The translations under genes were made by a program, and so were the position numbers. From contig CM062813.1 in NCBI GenBank assembly GCA_031772625.1, positions 696,208,420 to 696,272,419 on the forward strand: a stretch of 64,000 bases of DNA, written 5' to 3'. Under the pieces are notes generated by a model. That model was not told the origin of the DNA and did no database searches. It worked only from the letters and a program-made list of their open reading frames with translations. Positions 34,201 through 45,586 of this stretch are shown here, piece by piece. Origin of the DNA: Pinus tabuliformis (lineage: Eukaryota > Streptophyta > Pinopsida > Pinales > Pinaceae). Every line of letters starts with the position of its first letter. Within the stretch, counting starts at the first letter, position 1.

Positions 34201-35737
34201 AAAACGAAGGAAAAGGCCTGATCCCCTCCACATCTTGGCTGAGGCTTCCTTGAAGGAGCATGATGCTAAATTACTTAACTCCAGCACAAATTTCAAAAAA
34301 AATTGAGCATTTTTGGTCACTTGTGAATTTTTAGGCAAAAAACAGGTTTTCTCCACCAACACGTCGTGCGCCGCGCGTGACCTTTTCGATGGGCAACTCC
34401 ATTTCAGGAAAACTCGGCATTTTTGGATTTTTCATGCAAAGATACACCTGCTCAGCAATTACCAAGAGATTTCATCAAGTTTTGAGCCTCCAGAAAGTAA
34501 AAAAAAAAGCAAAAAAATGACTTTCTGCCACCTTTTTGACACACAGGAAGCAGTCTTGGGAGATTGCAATTTTGGAGGGGCAAATGGCCACCAAATTCAG
34601 AAATTCCACTTGGGTTGGAAAGTAGACATCCAGACCTTTCCAACAAGCCCACTTTTGCCTCATTTGGAAACCTGGAAGTTCCTCAAAAACAGCTCCAAAG
34701 GCGCGCGACGTGTTCAGGATCAGGGCGCGACGTGTTGGGCAGTTTTCACAGAAATTCACCTACAGCTCAGTAAAACGCAGTTTTGACTAGATTTGACTTT
34801 TTGGGGTAGATTTTTATCCTCCTTGTTGTAAATTATGTAATTTTATGATATTTTGACACTTATTTATCTCTTCTAGAAGATTCATTCATGAGATGGGCAA
34901 AAATTTAATGAATGAATTGGTTTCCTAGATTATAGAGGCAAGTTGTTTTGACTGCCTAGTTTTTAGTGCTCAGTTTAGAATTGGTTGAAACAGCTCCTAG
35001 GATAGTGAGCTCGACCCCTAGAGGTAAGGAAATATGTTATATTGCCTATATTATGTACTTTCTTGGTCATTTTCATGGTTGGACTCTTGAGGGAGAAAGA
35101 TTCTATTGTATTACTCATTGTATCTCTGCAATTTTGGCAAAGGAAGAAAGACCAGGGTTTTGCAGTCCTTTTTGGGATTCCTGTGGTTACATGTATTTAT
35201 GGTGTGTTTCTCTTTGTAATTGTAAGTTTGTTATGTGATTCATCTTCTTACTATTCCTTCTGCAAATTAGGCAAATGAAGTGTTAAAGTAGAATTCATGA
35301 TTGTCGTGCTCTGCTTTTAAGTTTGCTTAATATTTATGTTTTCATCCGTCTAAAGAGAACTCTTGAAGGTTTCTTGCTCTCTTTAGCTCCTCACTGGTCA
35401 TTCCTATCCATTCACTTAATTCAAAGGCATCAATACAGTCTCCTGCCTTGCCCCAAAGAACCCCCTGCAAAAACTGTGTCCAATCCCCGCACCTAGAATT
35501 GCCTTTCCCCAACTTTCCACCAAAACCCTAAAAATCGCAAACCAAACCTTTTTATCAATTGACTAGCATAAAATCAGTGTTTCTTTATTAGTTATCTCTG
35601 CCTCGTTGAAGATCTTTGCCGAGATAGATCGGAGAGAGCCCTCTCCTGCCCCGTAGGGCTAGCTACGAGGCTAAGTGGTTTGATGTTGCCTTGGAGTTTG
35701 CCTTTCTCAGCCTGAGGTGAAATTTCAAGCGCTAACA
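31298..35737 (+). repeat. 3' LTR of the inner element
   Basis: 4,440 bp with the same layout as the 5' LTR: TATA-like box at 31,930, five GC-rich motifs, coding region, three more motifs. It ends gcgctaaca followed by the TSD. Confidence 0.93.
32738..34306 (+). pseudogene. Coding region inside the inner 3' LTR (second copy)
   Basis: The same protein as at 26,215-27,750, with the same start context, globular part, LSPHQVEG repeats, coiled coil and basic segment. Differences from the first copy are scattered at a few per cent. It too is broken in a small number of places, different from those in the first copy. The best preserved stretch covers the linker and coiled coil. Confidence 0.6.
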
Positions 35738-35742
35738 CCTTC

Positions 35743-35831
35743 CATTCATCCATTTGCAACAATAAGTTGAATTTATATATTACCAGGCATCTCCGAGCTA
35801 CAACCTAGAAGAGTTTCTTGGAATCCTAACA
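35743..35831 (+). repeat. 5' LTR of the Tat element, last part
   Basis: Matches the last 89 bases of the 3' LTR (ccatttgcaacaata ... ctccgagctacaacct ... ggaatcctaaca). It directly follows the inner element and its TSD, and directly precedes the primer site. Confidence 0.93.
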
Positions 35832-35835
35832 TAAT

Positions 35836-35853
35836 TGGCGCCATTGTCAGGGA
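35836..35853 (+). promoter_or_regulatory. Primer-binding site of the Tat element
   Basis: tggcgccattgtcaggg lies four bases after the LTR end. The TGG start is what a tRNA 3' CCA would pair with. The tRNA species is not identified. Confidence 0.75.
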
Positions 35854-36369
35854 GAGGAGATTAAAGCTCAGCTTCCCTGGGAGAACGACATAGTTCCAGC
35901 TTTGATGATAGACAAAGTCTGGACACATTCCTAGTTGTAATCATCTATCTGGCGACTCTACTGGAGGACCAACCTTTGGCGACTCCACATCACAGTTCTG
36001 GCTCAGTTTGTGAGGCATACTCGGAGAAATCCTCAGAAATCACCAGCTGACCCAGTGCCTGACCCTGAGAAGATTGTCAAGCAGAGAAAAACATCATAGA
36101 AAGGAGCATCAGGATCAGGTAAGCCTAAACAATCTTATGTATCTCTGCAAGAGAGGCTTATAGCTGAGAATGTACAGTTTGAAGATATAGAGCCTAGCAT
36201 TGTTAGTGAAGAAATACCCTCAGAGATTCATAAAGCTCCCTGTTCTTTTAGTTCCCCTTTGGATCTCAGTCCAAAGAAAGTCTCCCATACAGTCCATCAT
36301 ATTTTGTCGTCTCTGTTATCTATTTCACTGCTCCCTACCACTCAAACTGCCAGTATCCTTCCACCTACC

Positions 36370-37190
36370 CCAGTCATGGCAGGCCAACAAGCACCCACAA
36401 AGATGGAAAGAATCATAGCTGCTAGGTATGGACCCCTGGTCTTGCCTGTTCCTTTGAATGCCATGCCTGCAAGAGAGTATCAAAAATACATGCCTAAGTT
36501 CAGCTGAAGAACACCTCAAGTCTTTTTATAGTTATGCCGATAACCTAGATATCAGTGAGGATGATGTGTGGATGAGAGTGTTTGTCCAGAGCCTTGATGG
36601 TGAGGCTAGAAAGTGGTTCAAAGAATTGACCCCTAGGTCTATAGCAGACATTGAAGCATTAGATGATGTGTTTTTGAAGCATTGGGGAGATGAAAAAGAT
36701 CTACTATACTGCCATACCGAGTTTGGAAACCTGAAGAGGGAAAATGGGGAATCATTTTCTGATTTCAATAAAAGATTCAATCGTATGTATAGTAAAATAC
36801 CAGCTGAAGTAAAGGCTACTCCCACCTCTGCCAAACTCACTTATGCCAATGCTTTTGACTCTGATTTTTGCTTGTTGTTGAGAGAAAGAAGATGTGCCAC
36901 TCTAGCTGAAATGTAGGACGCAGCCCTAGAGGTAGAATCTAATATCATGGCTGCCGAAAAGCTCAAAGGTCATGCTGATAGAGGAAGGTAGAGGGGTGAG
37001 GCTTCTTCTTCCTCTGCTTCGTCTTCAGAGCCTAAGTTAGATAAAATGACTAGAATGATAGAGTCATTAGCTGCTGAAATATCCAAGTTGAAGGTTGAGC
37101 AGAGCTCTGGAAAGGCAAGGCTTCCAAACACATTTGCTCCAAGAAATCCAAATCCATTCAGAAGAGAAAATGAATAATTGCAGATCATTC
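36370..37190 (+). pseudogene. gag region of the Tat element
   Basis: The gag core is recognised from HLKSFYSYADNLDISEDDVW, RVFVQSLDGEARKWFKELTP and ESFSDFNKRFNRMYSKIP, the common plant Tat-like gag pattern. A Ser-rich and basic stretch follows. No zinc knuckle was seen. The region forms the particle in working relatives and is broken here. Confidence 0.8.
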
Positions 37191-37779
37191 AGAGGGGTAA
37201 AGAAGCCCATGAAGAACAAAAGGTTAAGGCTCCTTTCCAAAACATGGTCATGGAGGAGGAGCAGTTTGAAGAAGAAGATGAAATTCATTGCATGGAAGAC
37301 AGAGGCAGTGCTACCTTTTTAACATTGGCTGCCTACGAAGAATCATTACTCCAGGACCATACCAGTCAAGAGTGGGACGGAGAAGCTGATCTGTAGATCG
37401 ATGAACAACAAAGATATAATTTGAAGTAAAAAACAAGCAATGTCAAGGAGAATCTTGTCCAAAGAGTTGATGTCCCCACAGAGCATCAGAATATCAAACA
37501 GAAAAGGCCAGCAGCTGACCCAGTCATCCTCAAAGCACCAGCTCAAGAGGTAAGAGGTCCTGACAAGTCCCCTTCCCCTTTCAGCTTTGAATCAAAAGTC
37601 CAGAAATTAAAAATATATGTGCCTCTGATAGAACTTGCAAAGAGTGAAGTTTTTAGAAAGCCTATCCTTGATGCCCTTGAGCTGAAAGCCTCACAAGCAT
37701 CTCATGACTATGTAAATTTGCAAGATGATAAGCCTGCAGTTGTGCTTAGCCCAATGACTGAACCTTCTGATAATAGCTC

Positions 37780-38130
37780 CCCATCATTCTATGTCTCCTT
37801 GACCATTCATGACAAAACCCTCCATAACTGCCTGCTAGACACAGGGGCCAGCCACAATCTGATGCCCAAAGCTGTCATGGAAGAGTTAGGCCTTGATATC
37901 ACCAGACCATATCATGATTTATTCTCATTTGATTCAAGAAAGGTAAAATGCTTAGGATTAATCAAAGACCTGGCCATTACCCTAACTCAGCTGCCCATGA
38001 AGAGCATGATGATGGACATTGTGGTAGCAGATGTCCCTCCTAAGTTTGGCATGCTGTTGTCCAGAGGATGGATTAAGAGGCTGGGTGGAACATTGCAGAA
38101 TGATTTATCTTATGCCACTATCCCAGTTTT
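37780..38130 (+). pseudogene. aspartic protease domain of the Tat element
   Basis: The active-site strand reads NCLLDTGASHNLMPKAVMEE, and a later flap and core strand reads PPKFGMLLSRGWIKRLGG. This is the retroviral-type pepsin fold half that cuts the polyprotein. It lies directly upstream of an RNase H domain. Confidence 0.85.
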
Positions 38131-38329
38131 TGGAGGGGAGAGCAGGAGATTGTACAGAGAAGCACAGCTGGCCTACATCATCAGTGATGAGAAGAATCCT
38201 TCTAATCATCCCATCTATGTTGTGGATACTGATTTTGGAGCATGTATTCTCCAAATTGAAGAATCCCAGAAGGCCTCATTGCAGCTCAAGGAACCAATAG
38301 TCCAGGCTAAGGGAAAGCAAGGAAGTCAG

Positions 38330-38705
38330 GTTTGGGAGATGTTCTTTGATGGAGCATGTTCAAGGGAAACTACAGGAGCAGGGGTGGTGTTGATATCTCC
38401 AAAACAAGAAAGCACACATCTGTCTTTTAAGCTGACTTTCCAAGTTACCAATAATATAGCAGAGTATGAGGCTCTCATATTGGGCCTTAACGCAGCTAAA
38501 GACAGAGGAATAAAAAACATAAAGGTGTTTGGAGATGATGATCTCATCATTCAGCAAGTAAACAAAACGTTTCAAGCGAAGCACCCAAGGCTGAAAGCAT
38601 ATAGAGATGAGGTATGGAGACTCAAAGACTCTTTTGATAATTTTTGTATCTCATACATCCCTAGAGTCAAGAATCAGCTTGTTGATTCCCTTGCTGTGTC
38701 TGCTA
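38330..38705 (+). pseudogene. additional (archaeal-type) RNase H between protease and RT
   Basis: Motifs are VWEMFFDGACSRETTGAG, NNIAEYEALILGLNAAKDRG, IKVFGDDDLIIQQ and NQLVDSLAVSA, which supply the D, E, D and D positions of an RNase H active site. It is distinct from the RT-linked RNase H at 40.1-40.5 kb. Such an extra domain marks the Tat lineage. In the Tat order I know, it follows the RT-RNase H block; here it precedes the RT. Confidence 0.8.
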
Positions 38706-39199
38706 GCATGTTTATTCCCCCCATGCCTCCCAGACTAGTTTATGAAGTTCAGATGAAATATAGACCATCCTTGCCTGATAATGTCCAGCATTGGAAAGTT
38801 TTTGAGGATGATGATGAGGTGAATAGGTTTCTGCAAGTCATTGATGAATTCTCTGAAATGAAAATTGATCAAGAGAATGAAGCCTTGGAGAAAAACCTCC
38901 AGCCCTAGCTTAAAAACAAAATTGGCAAACAACATTGTCCAACTGCCCAACAATCACATACCTAAAGGCCTAGTCCCTTTAGAAAATTTGTTTGACCAGA
39001 ATGATGTGCCTTATAAGGCTGCCCAAAAAGAAGACCAATCTGCAGTCTATAAGCACAACATAGGGAGCCCGGAACATCCAAGATATATAAATCTGTCCAC
39101 TCATTTGTCTGCTGCCCAAAGTTCTGAGTACTGCAATTTAATGAAGCAATTTGCTGATGTTTTTTCCTGGGAATATAGCGACCTGAAAACTTATGATAA

Positions 39200-40500
39200 G
39201 AAGATCATCCAGCATAAAATTCCTTTAGAGAAAGACACCATTCCTTTCAAGCAGAAGCTGAGACCCATAAATCCTTTGCTCCTTCCTCTGATTAAAAAAG
39301 AAATCAAGAAGTTACTGGCTGCCAAAATCATAGTCCCTCTGAGATATTCAAAGTGGGTAGCCAACTTAGTAGTAGTGAGGAAAAAGAGTGGAGAAATCAG
39401 GCTTTGCGTTGATTTCAGAAACTTAAACAAATGCTCTAAGAAAGGCAATTATCCTCTACCCAAGATGGAGCATTTGCTACAGAAGGTCTCAAGAGCCAGA
39501 GTGATGTCTTTCTTGGATGGATTTTCCGGATATAACCAAGTTGTTGTACATCCAGATGACCAAGAAAAGACTGCATTCACCACTCCTTGGGGCACTTTTA
39601 TGTATTCCAAGATGCCTTTTGGGCTGATGAACGCGGGAGCCACCTTTCAGAGAGCCATGGATATAGCATTTGTGGGAGAGAAGGATAAGTTTGTCCTTGT
39701 CTACCTAGATGATATAATGGTGTACTCCAACATCCATCAAGATCATTTGCAGCATTTGAAGAAAGTGTTCCTGAAGTGCAAAAGGTTTGGGATATCAGTC
39801 AATCCTAAAAAATCACAATTTGCTCTACAAGAAGGCAGGTTGTTAAGATACATTGTTTCTGGTGCAGGTGTCAAAATTGACCCAGAAAGAGTAAAAGCAA
39901 TACAGACCTTGTCTGTCCCAAGGTCAAAGAAGGATATCCAGTCCTTTTTGGGCAAGATAAATTTTGTAAGGAGGTTTATCCCAAATTTTGCAGAACTTGT
40001 AAAACACATCACCTCCATGTTGAAGAAGGGGTCAGATATCAAATGGACTGATGCAGCAAGAAGATCTTTTGAATCCATAAAAAGGGCCATTATGGAAGCT
40101 CCTACTTTGATCAACCCAGATTATAGCAAGGAATTCCATATATTTTCATTTGCTTCAGGTGACACCCTTGCAACAGTTTTATTGCAAGCAGATGAGGAAG
40201 GTTCAGAACATCCAGTGGCATTTTTCAGCAAAACATTAAGGGATGCTGAGCTGAGGTATGATATCATTGAAAAACAGGCATATGCTCTTATCAAATCTTT
40301 GAAAGCTTTCATAATTTACATTTTGCATTCCAAGGTAATTGCATATGTGCCCTCTGCTTCAGTTAAAGATGTCCTAATGCAGCCAGATGTTGATGGAAGA
40401 AGGGCTAAATGGATTGCAAAGCTTATCGAATTCAACATAGAACTGAAGCCCACCAAGCTTGTCAAAGGTCAGGGCCTTGCTAGATTAATGGCTGAAGAAA
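39200..40500 (+). pseudogene. reverse transcriptase and its RNase H (Tat element)
   Basis: RT motifs are RLCVDFRNLNKCSKKGNYPL, MSFLDGFSGYNQV, MPFGLMNAGATFQRAMD and the catalytic YLDDIMVYS. The connection reads FLGKINFVRRFIPNFAELVK. The linked RNase H reads FHIFSFASGDTLATVLLQA, HPVAFFSKTLRDAELRYD and EKQAYALIKSLKAF. The order is normal for Ty3/gypsy. The RT part of this element is among its better preserved regions. Confidence 0.9.
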
Positions 40501-40689
40501 ATTGCAGAATGCTGGACATGAATTTGATAAGCACGAATTCAGAAGATGGTCAGATAGAAGAGGAAATAGTTGAAACAAGGCAAAACCAGTTATTGGTACA
40601 AAATCTAGCTTCTTGTGAATGGTATTCCACAATAGCTCAATTCTTGTTGAAGCTAGAAGTTCCTCCAAGCCTTAGTTCAAACCAAGCCA

Positions 40690-41873
40690 GAACTATCAAG
40701 CTTAGGGCAGCCAAATACTACATTCATGAAAGTCTGCTCTACTGGAGGGAAGCCTCTGGGTTTCTTTTGAGGTGTCTGGACAAAGAACAATCCATAGAGG
40801 TTATGCAGCAGTTTCATTCTAGCTTATGTGGAGGGCATCACTATTGGAAAACTACAGCCCACAAGATCCTCAAGGCTGGTTATTATTGGCCCACCTTGTT
40901 TTCCGATGTCTTTTCATTTGTTAAAACTTGTGACAAGTGCCAGAGGTTTGAAGGGAAATAGCAGTTGAAGTCCCTGCCCTTAAAGCCGATACATGCTAGT
41001 GGCCCATTTCAGCGGTGGGGTTTGGATTTCATAGGAGAAATAAATCCACATTCCAGTGGCCAGCACAGATAGATCTTAGTAGCCACTGATTACTTTACTA
41101 AATGGATTGAGGCCATGCCTACCAGAAAGGTTGATCATCATGTGGTCATGAAGTTCTTGAATGAAAATATTTTCACTAGGTTTTGCTGTCCACATAAACT
41201 AGTTATAGACAATGCAATAGCCTTCAGGGCCAAAGAATTGATGGACATGTGTGACTCTATGGGCATTAAGCTAGTTCATTCCACCTCGTACTATCCTCAA
41301 GGCAATGGCCTAGCAGAATCTTCCAACAAGACACTGACAAGGATAATTAAAAAGTTGTTAGAAGACAACAAAAAGAATTGGGATTCTAAGCTCAAGTATG
41401 CGTTGTGGGCCGACAAAGTGACCACCAAGAAATCCACAGGGAATTTGCCATTCAAGCTGGTTTATGGCACTGAGGTTGTATTCCCAATCCAGTTAACCCT
41501 CCCTGTGGCAAAGTTCTTGCAAGAGGAGCAGGATGAGGTAGAGGACATGGCAAAAAGAATCACTAACTTGGCAAAAGTACATCAGATCCGAGAACAGCTG
41601 GTTGAAAAGTCTACAGAAAATCAAAAGAAAATCAAGGAAGCCTTTGACAGGAAGGCAAAAGCAGATAATTTTCAGGTTGGAGACTTGGTTCTTAAGTGGG
41701 ATGCACTGAAAGAGAAGAAAGGCAACCATGGGAAGTTTGATGCTCTATGGATGGGACCTTTTTTCATCACTCAGATCCAAGGGAACAATACTTTCATGCT
41801 TCAAAGTATGGAAGGAGAGACAGTTTTTGATGGCCCAGTTAATGGGCGTTTTTTGAAAATTTATGTTGTTTAA
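40690..41873 (+). pseudogene. integrase of the Tat element
   Basis: The zinc-binding part reads FHSSLCGGHHYWKTTAHKIL, GYYWPTLFSDV and KTCDKCQRFEG. The core reads RWGLDFIGE, ATDYFTKWIEA, LVIDNAIAFRAKEL and SYYPQGNGLAESSNKTL with a D, D, E arrangement. A C-terminal module, FQVGDLVLKWDALKEKKGNH, then KFDALWMGPFFITQI, ends at 41,873. No chromodomain is seen, as usual for Tat. The region is broken. Confidence 0.88.
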
Positions 41874-42029
41874 GGTTTTCAGGCCTTAAAGTTGTAAATA
41901 TGTTGTTTTATCAGTTTTAGTGTAGGCTCAATTAGACTCCATGCCCAATGGAATACTAGGAATTTTCGCTGATATAATTTTTGTAAGAAAGGCAATGATC
42001 TGCAGTTCTTGAGACCTCACAGGGAGGAT

Positions 42030-42050
42030 CTCATCCCCAGAAGGAGCCAG
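42030..42050 (+). promoter_or_regulatory. Polypurine-tract region of the Tat element
   Basis: tcatccccagaaggagccag immediately precedes the 3' LTR start tgttagctctgcc. It is the expected place of the plus-strand primer. Related sequence precedes the inner element's 3' LTR. Confidence 0.6.
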
Positions 42051-43758
42051 TGTTAGCTCTGCCACATAACTATGGTCCTTGAAGGTCAGGGATAGGCTTG
42101 ATTGTGATTGGTTATGCTCAAAGGAGGCCTATAATGTTCGTCCTCACCTTTTTCCTTACCCTGCTCATCCTCCCTTCATCTCCCTTTCCTGTGCTTTTCT
42201 GTTAAAAACCACATAAAAACCCTTTTCTTTTAAGCCCCAAGCGCTAAAACCCAAAACCTCATGAAACCGCACCCATATGACTGCGTGCCTTCGTAAACAC
42301 ATCACCATAACCTCAGTCGTTGACCTTCCCCGCTGATATGACGGCTCCTGTCGTGCCCAACCAAGAAATCCATGTGATTAAATCCCCGTCGCCCGATCAT
42401 CTCTGCCAGAGATCCAATGACAGTCGCTCTCCCCGCGCCCACAAAGTGATGAAATGTTAACGTGCGATGGAGAGTGGTTTTCCTCTCTCCTTCGCCACCA
42501 CGTGTCACGCGCCGAGTGGAATCATGCACCGTTGTCCTTTTATCGCCCGACGATCAAAGGTGGTGCGATCAATACCGCTTACTGCTCCACCTCATGACCC
42601 TGCCCGATATCCGCAATGCACTTTCGCCACCCGACGACCATTGGATCTGTCCGCCTGAGATCCAACGGCCCACGTTCATACCGCTCTCACCTCTTCCAAT
42701 ACCCTCTGTCAAGCCATCTCTGCCGTCTATCCTTCTGATCAGATGGCCAGTCTTTAACCCTCATCCAACTCACCCATTTGCTGCATAGCCCACGTTCCTT
42801 GACCACTCTGTGCACCTGAAGGACGAAGCTGACCAGCCTATCAATACCAGTCGCAGTTGCTCCTCAACAACCACATTTAACAGATGGTATGACCGAAGAG
42901 AAAAAGGACAAAGCATGAGCATGTAGCTGCATTTAGCAGTTATGGAACTTCATGGATACGGACACTCTAGCTGCCTGAGAGGACAACAGAGCACCAGAGG
43001 AGATCAAATTCACTCACTGAGATAAGTAAATGCACTCAGAGACTCCATCAGGCAGCTAAATGTGGTTGGTGGTCAATTATGACCCTTCCATACCTAAAAT
43101 GGCCAAGTGCCTTTATAATGAAACAATATATATACCCAAAAACAAGATATAATCAAGGTTGATGGTCGATGTTTTGATGTAAGGTTCAACTTCTGGAGAC
43201 TGTAACTATTTTGACACTTGCAGCGTCTCGTCTTCATTTTCAGCTAATACAAGCTTCTTTCGCTATTAATTGTTCACTTTCCATTTATCTTCTCGTCTAA
43301 GCTGTGCCTGATATGTTGTATGCTTGAACTCTTGATGTTTAGCATTAGAGTAGTTGTCATCCTATCCCTGTGTTAAAGTCTTGTATGTATTATTGTATAA
43401 ATCATTCAGGTTTCTAGTCATCTGGTGCCAAAGAGTTGTCATCCTATCTGTGCATTAGTAGATTAGATTTGCAGACTTCTTTGTTGGTTGCAGCCAGCCA
43501 TCACATGGTCTTGTGCATCTACTGGTGTGGTCAGTATTCTCCGTATTCACCCAATCTTAAACTGTGAGTAGTTGGTGGTCTAAAGCCTTTTAGTTTGAGG
43601 GTGTTCACACATGTCTGGAGTTAAGAAAAGTAGAAGTGGTTATCTGGCTTGGACAAGCATCATTCCTTCCATTCATCCATTTGCAACAATAATTTGAATT
43701 TATATGTTACCAGGCATCTCCGAGCTACAACCTAGGAGAGTTTCTTGGAATCCTGACA
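42051..43758 (+). repeat. 3' LTR of the Tat element
   Basis: 1,708 bp, begins tgttagctctgcc and ends ggaatcctgaca, followed by the TSD ggacc. It is uninterrupted and shows what the 5' LTR looked like before the inner element landed. Confidence 0.93.
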
Positions 43759-43763
43759 GGACC

Positions 43764-43880
43764 TTTGCTAGCTTTATGGAAAGCTTTAAGACCTTGTTGC
43801 CTACTATACCCATTATTAATAAATACCTTAAGGAGATGGGTTTTCTCTTTGGAAAGGTGGTCTTCATCGGAAATCCTCCC
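43764..43880 (-). mobile_element. Continuation of the Penelope-like element beyond the Tat insertion
   Basis: Right of the Tat element the second unit of the 133-bp duplication resumes (tttgctagctttatggaaag...). On the minus strand it encodes SKEKTHLLKVFINNGYSRQQ and GLKAFHKASKG. Similarity ends near 43,880 in a C-rich run. It proves that the two sides were once contiguous. Confidence 0.85.
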
Positions 43881-44630
43881 TGCCCCCCCCGCCTTCCTTA
43901 TTCATCTTCTTTGCTTTCGTTATGGTTTGTCCTTCTTGTTTTCAGGCCTTTTCCGGTCCTTCTCCTTCTTTTTAGACGCTCTTTCTATTTACTTCTTCCT
44001 GATAGATTTTAATGATTATGATCGTAACTATTATATAAATATGATCGTAAATATTATTAATTAATTATTGTTTTATTTTTTTTTTCCACATTCTTAATTA
44101 GTTTTATTCAGTTTTATTTTTTAGTTATTTTTCCATCTTATTTTAACATATTAGTAATATATAATTACTATAACCATCACCTTAAATTATCTTATTAATA
44201 TATTTATGAAAATAAGTTCCTTTATCGAACTAATTTCCATTAAATTTATATAAAAAATAATAATAATAATAAAATAAAAAATAAAAAATAAAAAATAAAA
44301 ATAAAAATAAAAAATTTAACCAACCAATAAGTAATCACCATATAAAATAATATTATTTCTTCTTCCAGTAATTATAACTAACTAACCTACCTCTTATATA
44401 TATATATATATATATATTGGTCTTTATTATAATTAATTCCCCTTAGTTTATTTTTAAATTATACCTTTCAACTAACTTTTATTTATTTAATATTAACTTT
44501 ATATTGGTCTTTATCATAACTAATTCCCCTTAATTTATTTTTAAATCATACTTTCAACTAACTTTTATTTATTTATTTAATATATATATATATAGATAGA
44601 TATAAAAGTCAGGTCCTTAATCTAACTAAG

Positions 44631-44677
<47 letters not shown>

Positions 44678-45560
44678 TCAGGTCCTTAATCTAACTAATT
44701 CCCATACAAGTCACGATTTTTATTAAACTAATAACGTAATCAACATCTATAATTATTTCTTTCTTATATAATCTAACTAACTCCCTTTAAATTATCATTT
44801 TGACTTTTTGACTACAGTCTCTAAGTCAAAATTAGCCGTTGATCAAGATAGTCGTTGAGGCTCTGCTCAGACTATTTAGCATGCAAAGCTGGATCTGTTT
44901 CTTCAACTTGTCTTGATAATGGCCACACTGGTTGGTTCGAAACGCGTCGACAAATGTCTCTCTTTATGTGATTTACGCCGAAGTTCTACTTATAAATATT
45001 TAAATATTGTTTAGAAAATTTTCCTTATTTTTTGACCAAGTCCTTTGTAGTCATTTCTTTATAGCCATTGGAAGGGTCTTTCCATATATTTAACCGGCTG
45101 CTTTGATCTGATTCAATCTTTCCATCTGTTTAACCTGTTGCCTTGATCTAATTCTTCATCTTGACCTGACGATGAACCACACTGGTTGGTTCAAAATGCG
45201 TCGACATATATTCTTTGATGTGATTTCTTCTGAATATTTCTTCTTATACTGTAGATATAGATCACATAAGCCTAAACTCGTTAAAAAAATTGAAATTAAC
45301 CATTATTTATATTTAATTTATTTTAAAATAGTATAAATTATTCAGTTTAATATGGAGACGATGTTATAGTGGTGTAAATGTTTGTTTATAAACATTTACA
45401 TGTCAACTCAATTAAAAATAAATAAAAGGTTAAAAATAATATAGAGCCCAGTATGGGGAGATGTTTGGGCCGAGAGGTGCTCTCGAACCTAGTATGGGAG
45501 AAATGTTGTAATGTAATGTTTAACATTTTGTCTAAGTCAAATTACATAAACATAAAAATA
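43881..45560. other. AT-rich non-coding stretch with microsatellites and repeat R2
   Basis: No gene seen. It contains TA runs at about 44,395-44,418 and 44,632-44,675, a tandem duplication of about 83 bases (from ttggtctttattataa at 44,418 and ttggtctttatcataa near 44,505), and a direct repeat (agtcaggtccttaatctaac) on either side of the larger TA run. Repeat R2 follows. Confidence 0.75.
44925..45215 (+). repeat. Interspersed repeat R2, copy 2 with internal duplication
   Basis: The reverse complement of the copy at 21,537-21,720. The end sequence cactggttggttcgaaacgc occurs at about 44,928 and again, slightly changed, near 45,180. The stretch tttaaccggctgctttgatc is followed by a second version, tttaacctgttgccttgatc. 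Confidence 0.7.
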
Positions 45561-45578
45561 AAATAAAATAAAAATATT
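45440..45578 (+). repeat. Repeat R1, left part of the copy split by LINE-a
   Basis: Contains gagaggtgctctcgaacc, tatgggagaaatgttgtaa and taacattttgtctaagtcaa. Its natural continuation is at 53,058, on the far side of LINE-a. Confidence 0.85.
45561..45578. repeat. Left target-site duplication of LINE-a
   Basis: The 18-base aaataaaataaaaatatt is repeated at 53,040-53,057. The sequence is simple, but both copies lie exactly at the element ends. Confidence 0.85.
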
Positions 45579-45586
45579 TTTTTTTT

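Larger units (their letters stand above)
24754..35737 (+). mobile_element. Non-autonomous LTR retrotransposon with 4.4-kb coding LTRs (inner element)
   Basis: The 10,984-bp element begins tgttagagtcgg and ends gcgctaaca. It is flanked by cctta (24,749-24,753) and ccttc (35,738-35,742), a 5-bp TSD with one mismatch; the intact target is in the Tat 3' LTR. The LTRs are 24,754-29,217 and 31,298-35,737, about 2-3% different by eye. The internal region (29,218-31,297) is only 2.08 kb and encodes a gag-like protein but no protease, RT or integrase. The plan resembles LARD-type elements, except that the LTRs themselves carry a protein-coding region. It looks structurally whole, with a few coding breaks. 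Confidence 0.93.
23137..43758 (+). mobile_element. Tat-type Ty3/gypsy retrotransposon (outer element), carrying a nested LTR element
   Basis: Flanked by the 5-bp TSD ggacc (23,132-23,136 and 43,759-43,763). LTRs of about 1.7 kb match each other; the 5' LTR is split by the inner element at 24,754-35,737. The internal region, 35,832-42,050, contains gag, protease, an extra RNase H, RT, RNase H and integrase. The primer site begins tggcgcc at 35,836. LTR divergence is about 5% by eye, so it is the older of the two. The coding region is broken in several places; the ends are complete. Confidence 0.93.

Noticed and set aside
24754-35737. Reading the two 4.4-kb repeats as a segmental duplication of host DNA
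   Set aside because: TG...CA-type ends, primer site after the left copy, purine-rich stretch before the right copy and a 5-bp TSD show that they are LTRs.
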